A stretch of DNA of 64,000 nucleotides from Haloarcula japonica DSM 6131 (GTDB lineage: Archaea > Halobacteriota > Halobacteria > Halobacteriales > Haloarculaceae). A program made the position numbers and the translations under genes. The notes under the pieces are model-generated. The model searched no databases. It was not told the origin of the DNA and was given only the letters and a program-made list of their open reading frames with translations. Of this stretch, positions 25,516-33,485 are shown in pieces; the first letter of the stretch is position 1, and each line of letters opens with the position of its first letter. The stretch lies in the NCBI RefSeq assembly GCF_000336635.1, contig NZ_AOLY01000007.1, forward strand, positions 247,413-311,412. The letters are read 5' to 3'.

Positions 25516-26345
25516 TGGGCCTCGAACGCGCCTTCGCCGACGAGCCCGCCTTCGTCCCGTATCTCGCGGCCGGCGACCCGAACTACGAGGCATCGCTGGA
25601 GTACGTCGAGGCGCTGGCTCGCGGCGGCGCGGACGTCATCGAACTCGGCCTGCCGTTCTCCGAGCCCATCGCGGAGGGGAAAACAATCCAGAACGCCATC
25701 GTCCGCTCACTGGAAGCCGGAATGACGCCCGACCGCTTCTTCGAGTTCGTCGAAGACCTCGACGTGGACGTGCCGCTAGTGTGTATGACCTACTACAACC
25801 TCATCTATCAGTACGGCGAGGGTGAGGGTCCACGACCGTTCGTGGAGAAGGCCGCCGCGGTCGGCATCGAAGGTCTCGTCGTCCCGGATCTACCTGCCGA
25901 GGAGGCCGGCCCGCTCCGGACGGCCTGTGATGAGTTCGGCCTCGATTTGGTGTTCATCGTCGCGCCGACGACGAAGGGTGACCGGCTCGAGCGGATGCTC
26001 GAACAGGTGTCAGGGTACGTCTACGTCCAGGCGCGTCTGGGCGTCACCGGCGCGCGCGAGGACGTGGACGACGCGACCGAGGAGTCGCTGGCCCGGCTCT
26101 CTGACTGGGACGTGCCGAAAGCCGTCGGGTTCGGCATCAAGACGGGCGACCACGCCGAACGGATCGTCAGCGCCGGCGCTGACGGGGTTATCGTCGGCTC
26201 CGCGCTGGTCGACATCGTCGCCGAGGGCCACGAGAACGGCGATCCCGTCGACGAAGTGGCCGACCGGCTCGAAGCGAAAGCTCGTGAACTCAAAGACGGC
26301 GCGCTCCGGGGGGCGTCGGAACGACCGCAACCGGAACGCACATAA
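25515..26345 (+). CDS. trpA: Tryptophan synthase alpha subunit
   Basis: TIM-barrel lyase of 276 residues that releases indole from indole-3-glycerol phosphate and channels it to TrpB. The general base Glu is in [11 protein letters not shown] (Glu 43). The second catalytic acid, Asp 60 in the E. coli enzyme (LADG), is Glu 54 here in [11 protein letters not shown]. The phosphate-binding loop [12 protein letters not shown] is present and so is [10 protein letters not shown]-terminal extension rich in Arg and Glu is unusual for the family. The D-to-E change may be a haloarchaeal trait. Confidence 0.96.
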   Translation: MGLERAFADEPAFVPYLAAGDPNYEASLEYVEALARGGADVIELGLPFSEPIAEGKTIQNAIVRSLEAGMTPDRFFEFVEDLDVDVPLVCMTYYNLIYQYGEGEGPRPFVEKAAAVGIEGLVVPDLPAEEAGPLRTACDEFGLDLVFIVAPTTKGDRLERMLEQVSGYVYVQARLGVTGAREDVDDATEESLARLSDWDVPKAVGFGIKTGDHAERIVSAGADGVIVGSALVDIVAEGHENGDPVDEVADRLEAKARELKDGALRGASERPQPERT

Positions 26346-26371
26346 TCGTACTTGCCACACTGTCTCATATC

Positions 26372-27175
26372 ATGACTGCAGGAAAACGCGCACGACTCGA
26401 ACGCATCGGGACAGACGACACATACGTCATCGTCCCGATGGACCACGGCATCACAATGGGGGCCGTAAAGGGTCTCAAAGACATCGAATCGACCATCGAC
26501 GCGGTCACCAGCGGCGGCGCGGACGCCGTCCTCACCCAGCGGGGCATCGCCGGCCGCGTCCATCCGAACAAGAACGACGCGGGCTACATCACGCATCTCA
26601 ACGGCTCGACCACTATCGGCCCCGACGAGCAGGACAAGCGGACCACGGGGACGGTCGGGGATGCCATTCGCGCCGGGGCCGACGCCGTCTCGTTCCACAT
26701 CAACGTCGGCAGCCAGTACGAGCCCGAACAGATCGAGGAGCTCTCCCAACTGACGACCGAGGCCAGCCAGTACGGCCTGCCGGTGCTGGCGATGGCCTAC
26801 GCCCGCGGCCCCGAAATCGACTCCGAGAACGAGGACTACAATCAGTCCGTCGGCCATGCCGTCCGACTGGCCGAAGAACTGGGCGCGGACATCGTCAAGA
26901 CCGGCTACACCGGCTCCGCCGAGACCTTCCAGCACGTCGTCGAGTCCACGTCGTTGCCGGTGGTCATCGCTGGCGGCTCGAAAGGAACTGACGAAGATAC
27001 CGTTCGTATGGTCCGAGGAACGATGGATGCGGGAGCTTCCGGCGTCTCGATGGGCCGCTCTATTTTCCAGCACGACGAACCGGAGAAGATTGCCCGTGCT
27101 GTCTCCGCCGTCGTCCACGACGACGCTACCACCGAGGAGGCGCTCCGCGAGGCCGGCCTGGCCGTCGAGGCCTAA
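26372..27175 (+). CDS. 2-amino-3,7-dideoxy-D-threo-hept-6-ulosonate (ADH) synthase
   Basis: Archaeal first enzyme of the alternative shikimate route (AroA', MJ0400-type), 267 residues. It condenses 6-deoxy-5-ketofructose-1-phosphate with aspartate semialdehyde. Class I aldolase features include VPMDHGITMGAVKGL at the N-terminus and the Schiff-base lysine in IVKTGYTGSAETF near residue 175. PVVIAGGSKG binds phosphate. It lies 26 bases after trpA on the same strand, so it may be co-transcribed. It ends in a 4-base overlap with the convergent MinD-like gene. Its partner enzyme, dehydroquinate synthase II, is at 28670. Confidence 0.93.
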   Translation: MTAGKRARLERIGTDDTYVIVPMDHGITMGAVKGLKDIESTIDAVTSGGADAVLTQRGIAGRVHPNKNDAGYITHLNGSTTIGPDEQDKRTTGTVGDAIRAGADAVSFHINVGSQYEPEQIEELSQLTTEASQYGLPVLAMAYARGPEIDSENEDYNQSVGHAVRLAEELGADIVKTGYTGSAETFQHVVESTSLPVVIAGGSKGTDEDTVRMVRGTMDAGASGVSMGRSIFQHDEPEKIARAVSAVVHDDATTEEALREAGLAVEA

Positions 27176-28428
27176 AGGCCAAACAGCGACCGCATTCGCG
27201 ACCCGAGACCGTCAGCTTCGTCTCCGTCGCCGGCATCCGCATCGTTCTCGCTGGAAACATCCGACGGCGAGTCACTGGTTTCCTGTTCCGGGCCGTCGGT
27301 ATCTCGTGACGCACCGGCGTCTCGCTCTGCCGCGTCAGCATCCTGCTCCGGCCCATCGATCGATGCTGATTCGTTTTCCACCAGATCGGTGCCGTCGATT
27401 ATCGACGCGGTTTCGGCTTCGTTTTCGGCGTCCACCTCCGATGCGACCGGCTCACCGGCGTCGGTCAGTTCGGCTACGTCGTCCGCCGGCGGATCGCCCA
27501 CCCTGTCCTGTTTGGTTGGTGCTGGACCGATCAGATCGCTGTCGTCCCTGATTGCGTCCGATGGGTGGACTGTCTTGCCACCGTCCGTTGTCCCGGGGAT
27601 GTGCCGCTGTGGTGGCTGTTCCGCTGGCCGGGTCGTCGGTTCTGGGTCGTCCGAGTCGGGTGGCTCCCCTGAACCGGCCGCATCTGCCATGGTATCGGTC
27701 GACGCTTTCTCCGTATCGACGAGCTGCTCCGAAATCCGCTCGTACGCGATTGCTGCGCCGCTGTTCGGTGCGTTCCGGACGACGGGCGTACCACTGTCCT
27801 GGGAGTGCGGGACGGCGTCGTCTTCCGGCACGTGGCCGAGCAGTTCGACGTCGAGGAACTCCGCGATTTCATCGGCTCCCGGCGACGCGCCCGTCCCGGA
27901 TTTCGTGAGGATGAGGCCCCGAACCGGCGCTTCGACTCGCTCTGCGAGTTCTTTGGTGTTCGAGACGTTTCTGATCGATGCCACGCGCGGCGTCGAAATG
28001 AGCAACACGTCGTCAGCGAGCTTGAGCGGCCGAATCGTCTCCTCGCTCAGTCCTGCCGGGGTGTCCAACAGCACGATGTCGTGGTGCCACCGGAGGGTTT
28101 CGACGATGCCGGGCAGCCGGTCGAGGTCGGTATCCGCGTACCCTTCGAGTGTGGTCCCACTCGGCACGATTGACAGGTCAGCGTCAGTCTCATACATCGC
28201 CTCTGTGACTGCCGCCTCGCCGGCGAGTACATCGTGAAACGTCGCGTCCTCGTCGGTGTCGATGTCGACATCGAGAAAGTCGACGAGGTTCGCCATCGCG
28301 AGGTCCATCTCCACGACGACGGTCGAGTATCCGGCCTTCGCCAGCAGTGTACCGAGGTTGATGCTGGACGTCGTTTTTCCGATCCCCCCTTTCGCCCCGG
28401 CGATTGTGTAGATGTGGTTAGTAACCAT
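27172..28428 (-). CDS. MinD/ParA-type ATPase with long acidic C-terminal tail
   Basis: A 418-residue deviant Walker A ATPase. The motif GAKGGIGKTT is at 11-20, the Walker A' aspartate region is VVVEMDLAMANLVDF near 38-52, and Walker B is IVLLDTPAGLSEE near 118-130. The catalytic domain ends near residue 245. The remaining roughly 170 residues are disordered and rich in Asp, Glu, Ser and Pro, closing with GLGSRMRSLFGL, a short amphipathic end that could bind membrane. Haloarchaeal MinD paralogues position the archaellum and chemosensory arrays rather than dividing sites (shown for MinD4 in Haloferax). Whether this is MinD4 is uncertain. The gene interrupts the aromatic cluster and is antisense to it. 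Confidence 0.85.
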   Translation of the reverse strand: MVTNHIYTIAGAKGGIGKTTSSINLGTLLAKAGYSTVVVEMDLAMANLVDFLDVDIDTDEDATFHDVLAGEAAVTEAMYETDADLSIVPSGTTLEGYADTDLDRLPGIVETLRWHHDIVLLDTPAGLSEETIRPLKLADDVLLISTPRVASIRNVSNTKELAERVEAPVRGLILTKSGTGASPGADEIAEFLDVELLGHVPEDDAVPHSQDSGTPVVRNAPNSGAAIAYERISEQLVDTEKASTDTMADAAGSGEPPDSDDPEPTTRPAEQPPQRHIPGTTDGGKTVHPSDAIRDDSDLIGPAPTKQDRVGDPPADDVAELTDAGEPVASEVDAENEAETASIIDGTDLVENESASIDGPEQDADAAERDAGASRDTDGPEQETSDSPSDVSSENDADAGDGDEADGLGSRMRSLFGL

Positions 28429-28669
28429 CCGTAGCTGGACCGTATTATGTGAATCCTTTATTAGTAAGGCTCATTGATAAGTCTATTGGCCGACATTTAA
28501 TTACGATAACCAGGCACGAATAAATAACAAATGTTGTATTCCCCGTATTCTGATTTCAGGAAATCCAACCAATATCGCCTGCCGTGCGCATATCACTTCC
28601 CTGTCTGTCACCCGACAGGCTGACCCGGGTTCCGCCACGTTCAAGCCCCGCCGTTGCGGACGTGGGCGT
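28429..28669. promoter_or_regulatory. AT-rich intergenic region with divergent promoters
   Basis: About 240 bases between the MinD-like gene and aroB'. The first half is unusually AT-rich for this genome, with stretches such as CCTTTATTAGTAAGG and CATTTAATTACG. No coding sequence is evident. It should hold both promoters; no clear operator was recognised. Confidence 0.5.
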
Positions 28670-29836
28670 ATGACTCGAAGCGTCTGGCTCAAAGCCGACA
28701 GCGAGGTCGGCGACTGGGAGACACGGAAACGCCGGATAACCGCCGGTATCGAGGCCGGCGTCGACTGGGTACTGGTCGACGAGGAAGACGTCGACCGCGT
28801 CTCGGAATTCGGCGAAATAAACATCGCTGCGTTCACCAACGGCGATGTCCACGTGATGGAGGCCGAGGCGGAGGACTCAGAGGCTGACGCTACCATCGTC
28901 GGGAAAGACGGCGAAGGTGACGGCACGGTTGACCTCCCATCTGACTTCTCCGGTTCCGCTGACCTCTCGACGCTCCGGCAGAACGGGGCCGCCCCCGACG
29001 GCGGCTACGTCCGCATCTTCGACGAGGACTACGAAGCGTTTGCCGAAGCAGTCGCCGCCGAAGCCGACTTCACTATCGTCATCGGCGAGAACTGGCAGAT
29101 CATTCCGCTCGAAAACCTCATCGCCCGTGTTGGCGAGGAGACAGACCTTATTGCAGGTGTCCGGACCGCCGAGGACGCCCGGACGGCCTACGAGACGCTG
29201 GAACTGGGGGCCGACGGCGTCCTGCTGGACACCGACGATGTCGACGAAATACGCAAGACAGTGGAGGTCCGCGACGAGATGGGTCGGGAGTCACTCGATC
29301 TGGAGTACGCCGAGGTCACCGCCATCGAGCAGACCGGCTCCGCTGACCGCGTCTGTATCGACACGGGCAGCCTGATGGAACACGACGAAGGGATGCTCGT
29401 CGGTTCGATGGCTCGCGGACTCTTCTTCGTCCATGCTGAGACGGCTGAATCCCCATACGTTGCTTCCCGGCCGTTCCGCGTCAACGCCGGCGCGGTCCAC
29501 GCCTACGTCCGGACCCCTGACGGCGGCACGAAGTACCTCTCGGAACTCCAGTCCGGTGATGAGGTCCAGATCGTCGACGCGAACGGGCGCACTCGCGAGG
29601 CTATAGTCGGCCGCGCGAAAATCGAGAAACGTCCGATGTTCCGCGTACAGGCCCAGACCGAGGACGGCGACCGAATCGAGACGCTGCTCCAGAACGCCGA
29701 GACGATCAAGGTCCACACCCAGAATGGGCGAACCGCCGTTACGGACCTCGAACCGGGCGACGAAATCCTCATTCACCACGAGGACACGGCAACGCACTTC
29801 GGTGAGCGGATCGAAGAAAGTATCATCGAAAAGTAA
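28670..29836 (+). CDS. 3-dehydroquinate synthase type II (AroB')
   Basis: Archaeal dehydroquinate synthase (MJ1249 type), 388 residues. It oxidatively deaminates and cyclises ADH to 3-dehydroquinate with NAD. The N-terminal TIM-barrel-like half begins MTRSVWLKADSEVGDW. The C-terminal half has signature stretches such as VGSMARGLFFVHAE, YVASRPFRVNAGAVHAY and the ending ILIHHEDTATHFG. Length matches the family (about 370-390). Together with ADH synthase and AroD it covers three consecutive steps of the archaeal shikimate pathway within 5 kb. No operator was identified. The gene is monocistronic; the next gene is convergent. Confidence 0.93.
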   Translation: MTRSVWLKADSEVGDWETRKRRITAGIEAGVDWVLVDEEDVDRVSEFGEINIAAFTNGDVHVMEAEAEDSEADATIVGKDGEGDGTVDLPSDFSGSADLSTLRQNGAAPDGGYVRIFDEDYEAFAEAVAAEADFTIVIGENWQIIPLENLIARVGEETDLIAGVRTAEDARTAYETLELGADGVLLDTDDVDEIRKTVEVRDEMGRESLDLEYAEVTAIEQTGSADRVCIDTGSLMEHDEGMLVGSMARGLFFVHAETAESPYVASRPFRVNAGAVHAYVRTPDGGTKYLSELQSGDEVQIVDANGRTREAIVGRAKIEKRPMFRVQAQTEDGDRIETLLQNAETIKVHTQNGRTAVTDLEPGDEILIHHEDTATHFGERIEESIIEK

Positions 29837-29872
29837 GCTGTTCCGACTTGGGGTTCGACCACGAACTGTCGG

Positions 29873-30289
29873 TTACTGCTGGTCCGCCTCGACCGGTTCC
29901 AGTTGTGTCGTACACCAGTGACAGAAGTCGATGTCCTCGTCGAGTTCCTTGCCGCAGTTCGGACACGTCGTGCCGGCTTCGACCTCCTGAGCCTGATTTT
30001 CGTTGACCGCAACCCAGTAGGCGTCGACGACGTTGAGCGTCGTGATCACGACCGAACCGATCGTCACCTCGGTGGGTCTGGACTGATACGACGATGAGAT
30101 AGCCTCAATACTTAGCTGGGTGACAGGGTCGATAGCGCCAGTGACGACGAACACCACCGACAGCATGAACAGTAACCCGAGCCACAGCAGTCCCCGCACC
30201 CACTTACGGAGGTAGAAGTGTCCCAACCCAGGGAAGATGAACGCAAGCACTACGGCCAGTAACGGCCGCTTGCGTCCTTTGTCAGTCAT
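29873..30289 (-). CDS. Small membrane protein with TM2-like helices and C-terminal zinc ribbon
   Basis: A 138-residue protein. Two hydrophobic helices (LLAVVLAFIFPGLGHFY and LLWLGLLFMLSVVFVV) form a TM2-like hairpin. A third, weaker segment is in the middle (IGSVVITTLNVVDAYWVAV). The C-terminus carries a zinc ribbon, CPNCGKELDEDIDFCHWC (C-x2-C then C-x2-C), so it may fold a metal-binding cytoplasmic domain. Function is unknown. It follows aroD on the same strand after an 84-base gap and may be its downstream partner. Confidence 0.8.
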   Translation of the reverse strand: MTDKGRKRPLLAVVLAFIFPGLGHFYLRKWVRGLLWLGLLFMLSVVFVVTGAIDPVTQLSIEAISSSYQSRPTEVTIGSVVITTLNVVDAYWVAVNENQAQEVEAGTTCPNCGKELDEDIDFCHWCTTQLEPVEADQQ

Positions 30290-30373
30290 ACTCGGCGAGT
30301 CTATCTCGCATACCCCTATATCTTCCGAAGGATCACTGTCCGGACGAAAGCCCCGTAGCGGGCAGCTACCGGC

Positions 30374-31063
30374 TCAGGCGTCGCTCTGTAGCTGTTCGAC
30401 CAGGGTCCGGAGCGTCGCGAGGTCGTACTGGCCCGGAGCGGTCGCGTCAGCGGGGTCGACCGGTGCGTAGCCGATGCGGGAGCCGTACAGCGGGGCGACG
30501 GCTCTGGAGTGGCGACCGGCCGCACCCATGCACATCGTGGCGACCTGTTCGCCCTCGGCAGTCAGTTCGCGGGTCGCGCCAAGCATCGCCAGTACGTCGT
30601 CCGGCGACTGGGCTGTGCTGGCCATCTTCCCAACGTCGCCCTGAGAGCAGGCCCGTTCGAGGTGGTCGACGATCACCTCACGGTCGGGCGTCGACTCGAA
30701 GTTGTGCGTCGAGACGACCACGGACGCGCCGTGGTCTCGGGCAACGTCGGTGACACGGCCGGCGTCGTGGTCGCCAGCCCCCGAAAGTGCCGCAAGCTCC
30801 AGGTCGACGGCCGTCACGGCGTCGTGTTCGAGCGCGGTTTCGAGCGCGTCGAGCCGTCCAGCGGTGTCGGCGGCTTCGCCGCCCTCCCAGGTCGGCCGGT
30901 TCGTGACGAGTATCGGGAGGTCACCGTCGTAGGCGTCCAGTTGTGCCAGCGGGTCGTCGGCAAAATCCATCCGTAGCTCCAGCCCGTCGGCGTCGGCGCG
31001 GGCGGCCGGCTCCACCCTGAGGTCGTCGGTGGCGGCGAGCAGGGTGAACGACTTGAAGTCCAT
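30374..31063 (-). CDS. aroD: 3-dehydroquinate dehydratase, type I
   Basis: Third enzyme of the shikimate route, 229 residues. It converts 3-dehydroquinate to 3-dehydroshikimate through a Schiff base. The catalytic His is in VVVSTHNFESTP, and the Schiff-base Lys is in DVGKMASTAQSP. MDFADDPLAQLDAYDG and PILVTNRPTWEGG are the N-terminal barrel strands. I chose the start at MDFKSFTLLAATDDLR, 24 bases after an upstream in-frame ATG. Upstream on the same strand is the CTAG-type methyltransferase with a 36-base gap, so the two may be co-transcribed. Confidence 0.93.
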   Translation of the reverse strand: MDFKSFTLLAATDDLRVEPAARADADGLELRMDFADDPLAQLDAYDGDLPILVTNRPTWEGGEAADTAGRLDALETALEHDAVTAVDLELAALSGAGDHDAGRVTDVARDHGASVVVSTHNFESTPDREVIVDHLERACSQGDVGKMASTAQSPDDVLAMLGATRELTAEGEQVATMCMGAAGRHSRAVAPLYGSRIGYAPVDPADATAPGQYDLATLRTLVEQLQSDA

Positions 31064-31099
31064 ACCTCGGCTTTGACGGAGCCGCACAAAAAGCCGCGC

Positions 31100-32128
31100 T
31101 TACTCGACTGGCTTGTGGATGGCCCGAAAGCCGTCGTCGGTCGATTCGACGGAGTCGACCGCGTAGAACTGGATCCGTTGTTCCTGTTTCGTGTTGACGG
31201 CGAAGTCGTACTGCTCGGCCTCGTAGCCCGGTTCTTTGCCGTCGGCACGCCGCTGCTCCACCCACGAGCGGTGGTCGTCGAGGCGCTGGCGGGCGATGGT
31301 TCGGGAGCGCTCCGGGGCGGTGGCGACCCGTTCTTCGAGCGCCGACAACAGGTCCGGGTCGCGGTCCACACCCACCGAGTTCCGGCCGGCGACCATCGCC
31401 GCCAGCGTCGTCGTCCCGGTACCCAGAAACGGGTCGAGCACCGTATCGCCGTACACCGAAAACATCGAGATGAGCCGATAGGGAACCGTCAGCGGGAAGG
31501 CACCCGAGCGATCCCGCAGCCCGTCGTCGAGGTTCTGGCTCTCGCCGGGCAGCTCCCAGAGGTCGGAGAACCACTCGTTGCGCTCCTCCCAGAAATAGGC
31601 GCTCTCGTAGCGACGGTCCGCGCCCGGTTCGAGGCGGCGACGCTCCCCGTTGCGGAACACGAGGATGTGTTCGTGTTCTAACGTCGGGTAGGCGTTCGGC
31701 GGGACCATCCCCGAACCCATGAACTTCGCACCGCTGTTGGTGGGTTTGCGCCATAGAATATCCGGCAGCGCGCGCAGTCCGTGGTCGGTCAGCCGGTCGG
31801 TTATCTCCGCGTGGTTTGGATAGGAGCGAAACCCATCCTCCAGAGATCGCGTCGCGTCCCCGACGTTGATACAGGCGATGCCGCCGGGAACCAGCACGCG
31901 CTCTAGCTCGGCCCACACCGCATCGAGCACGTCGTGCATCAGCGTGAACGCCCGGTCGCCGTCCTCGTCGTCCAGGGCCGCTCCGATGTCGGGATCCAGG
32001 TCGGTGAAGATGTCGTCCCACATCTCGATCATCGGGTAGGGCGGCGACGTGACCACCAGTTCGACGCTGTCGTCGGGGCACTCGAGTGTGCGGGCATCAC
32101 CGGTTCGAACCCGGTGTGTCGTCTCCAT
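31100..32128 (-). CDS. Orphan DNA cytosine-N4 methyltransferase, probably CTAG-specific (Zim-like)
   Basis: A 342-residue beta-class methyltransferase: the catalytic motif TSPPYP (27-32) comes first and the SAM motif DPFLGTGTT (232-240) near the C-terminus. The SPPY form is used by N4-cytosine enzymes. No restriction endonuclease gene is adjacent. In Haloferax, an orphan methyltransferase (Zim) modifies CTAG and sits near aroD/aroB'-type genes; the same neighbourhood here (aroD directly downstream) supports that assignment, though I could not align them. The start METTHRVRTG at 32128 has a CTAG 26 bases upstream. CTAG is scarce in this window. Confidence 0.82.
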   Translation of the reverse strand: METTHRVRTGDARTLECPDDSVELVVTSPPYPMIEMWDDIFTDLDPDIGAALDDEDGDRAFTLMHDVLDAVWAELERVLVPGGIACINVGDATRSLEDGFRSYPNHAEITDRLTDHGLRALPDILWRKPTNSGAKFMGSGMVPPNAYPTLEHEHILVFRNGERRRLEPGADRRYESAYFWEERNEWFSDLWELPGESQNLDDGLRDRSGAFPLTVPYRLISMFSVYGDTVLDPFLGTGTTTLAAMVAGRNSVGVDRDPDLLSALEERVATAPERSRTIARQRLDDHRSWVEQRRADGKEPGYEAEQYDFAVNTKQEQRIQFYAVDSVESTDDGFRAIHKPVE

Positions 32129-32153
32129 ACCGGTCCCAGCGGACGGGACGACT

Positions 32154-32157
32154 CTAG
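32154..32157. promoter_or_regulatory. CTAG site 26 bases before the methyltransferase start codon
   Basis: A single CTAG at 32154-32157 sits where the TATA/BRE of a leaderless transcript of the methyltransferase would be. If the enzyme methylates CTAG, this could give feedback on its own promoter. No wet-lab evidence; the site could be chance. Confidence 0.3.
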
Positions 32158-32249
32158 TCTTGCGGTTATCGGTCGACGGCGTACACGCTCTGCGTGTGAC
32201 AACGGATGGCAAAAACAGCCCTCACAGCGGTGCGACGCAAATACCGAGC

Positions 32250-33215
32250 TTACGCGACAGGCAGGTCCTGCTCGGCTTCCAGCAGTTCGTGATACCGGTT
32301 TCGGATAGTGACCTCGGAGATATCGGCGACCTCGGAGACGGCGGCCTGGGTCGTTTTCTCGTTGGTCAGCAGGGCGGCGGCGTACACTGCAGCTGCAGCG
32401 AGGCCGACCGGTGACTTGCCGGAGTGGACGCCCTGTTCCTTGGCGTTCTGGAGGAGCTGGCGGGCGCGGTGCTCGGCCTCGTCGGACAGTTCCAGCGAGG
32501 AGGCAAAGCGCGGGACGTAGCTCTCGGGGTCTGCGGGGCGGACTTCAAGCGAGAGTTCGCGGACGACGTAGCGGTAGGTCCGGGCGATTTCGCTCTTTTC
32601 GACCCGGGAGACCTCCGTGATCTCGTCGAGCGAGCGCGGGACGCCGGCCTGGCGTGCGGCGGCGTAGACGGAGGCCGTCGAGACGCCCTCGATGGAGCGG
32701 CCGGGAAGCAGATCCTCGTCGAGTGCGCGGCGGTAGATGACGCTGGCCGTCTCGCGGACGTTCTCCGGCAGTCCAAGCGCAGAGGCCATCCGGTCGATTT
32801 CGCCCAGCGCCTGCTTGAGGTTGCGCTCCTTGGAGTCGCGGGTTCGGAACCGTTCGTTCCACTTGCGCAGGCGCTGCATCTTCTGGCGCTGTTTGCCCGA
32901 CAGGGAGTTGCCGTAGGCGTCCTTGTCGCGCCAGTCGATGTTGGTCGAGAGCCCCTTGTCGTGCATCATGTTCGTTGTCGGTGCGCCGACGCGGGACTTC
33001 TCGTCTTTCTCGCTGGAGTCGAACGCGCGCCACTCGGGGCCGCGGTCGATTTCGTCGGATTCGACGACTAGCCCACAGTCTTCACAGACCGTTTCGCCGT
33101 GTTCGTCGTCGATAACGAGCGAGCCACTGCACTCCGGGCACGCTGTGCTCTCCGATTCCGTCGACTCCGTCGTCTGTTCTTCACGCTGCTGTCGCGTCCG
33201 TGTGTGTTCACTCAT
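32250..33215 (-). CDS. tfb: Transcription initiation factor IIB (TFB)
   Basis: General archaeal transcription factor of 321 residues that bridges TBP-TATA and RNA polymerase. The N-terminal zinc ribbon uses Cys 26, 29, 44 and 47 (ACPECSGSL and VCEDCGLV). A B-reader/B-linker region follows (DRGPEWRAFDSSEKDEKSRV). Two cyclin-like repeats (about 125-215 and 220-310) complete it; the C-terminal repeat ends with an SEVTIRNRYHELLEAEQDL helix that contacts BRE. Haloarchaea have several TFBs with different gene sets; this one is not assigned to a numbered copy. The N-terminal acidic and polar leader is longer than usual. Confidence 0.96.
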   Translation of the reverse strand: MSEHTRTRQQREEQTTESTESESTACPECSGSLVIDDEHGETVCEDCGLVVESDEIDRGPEWRAFDSSEKDEKSRVGAPTTNMMHDKGLSTNIDWRDKDAYGNSLSGKQRQKMQRLRKWNERFRTRDSKERNLKQALGEIDRMASALGLPENVRETASVIYRRALDEDLLPGRSIEGVSTASVYAAARQAGVPRSLDEITEVSRVEKSEIARTYRYVVRELSLEVRPADPESYVPRFASSLELSDEAEHRARQLLQNAKEQGVHSGKSPVGLAAAAVYAAALLTNEKTTQAAVSEVADISEVTIRNRYHELLEAEQDLPVA

Positions 33216-33485
33216 TGGTTGCGAAGGCGGGTGCTCACCGGGTGGGAGACATCACAGAACCCGGAGGCAGTCGGTAACACTGTATTCGAACGAAAGTCAT
33301 TAAAACATTCCGGTATTGTCGTAGAGACCGCCGCCACACGTCACGAAACCCACGTTTGTGCATTACTCGCATGACCATTCATATAACGGCCATCGCGCAT
33401 TTTCCCGTCGAGCGCCCGGATACCTGATAAAACGGGACGTTCAGCCGACGACAATGGGTGAGTCCGAGCGTACAGCGGAGCCGGG

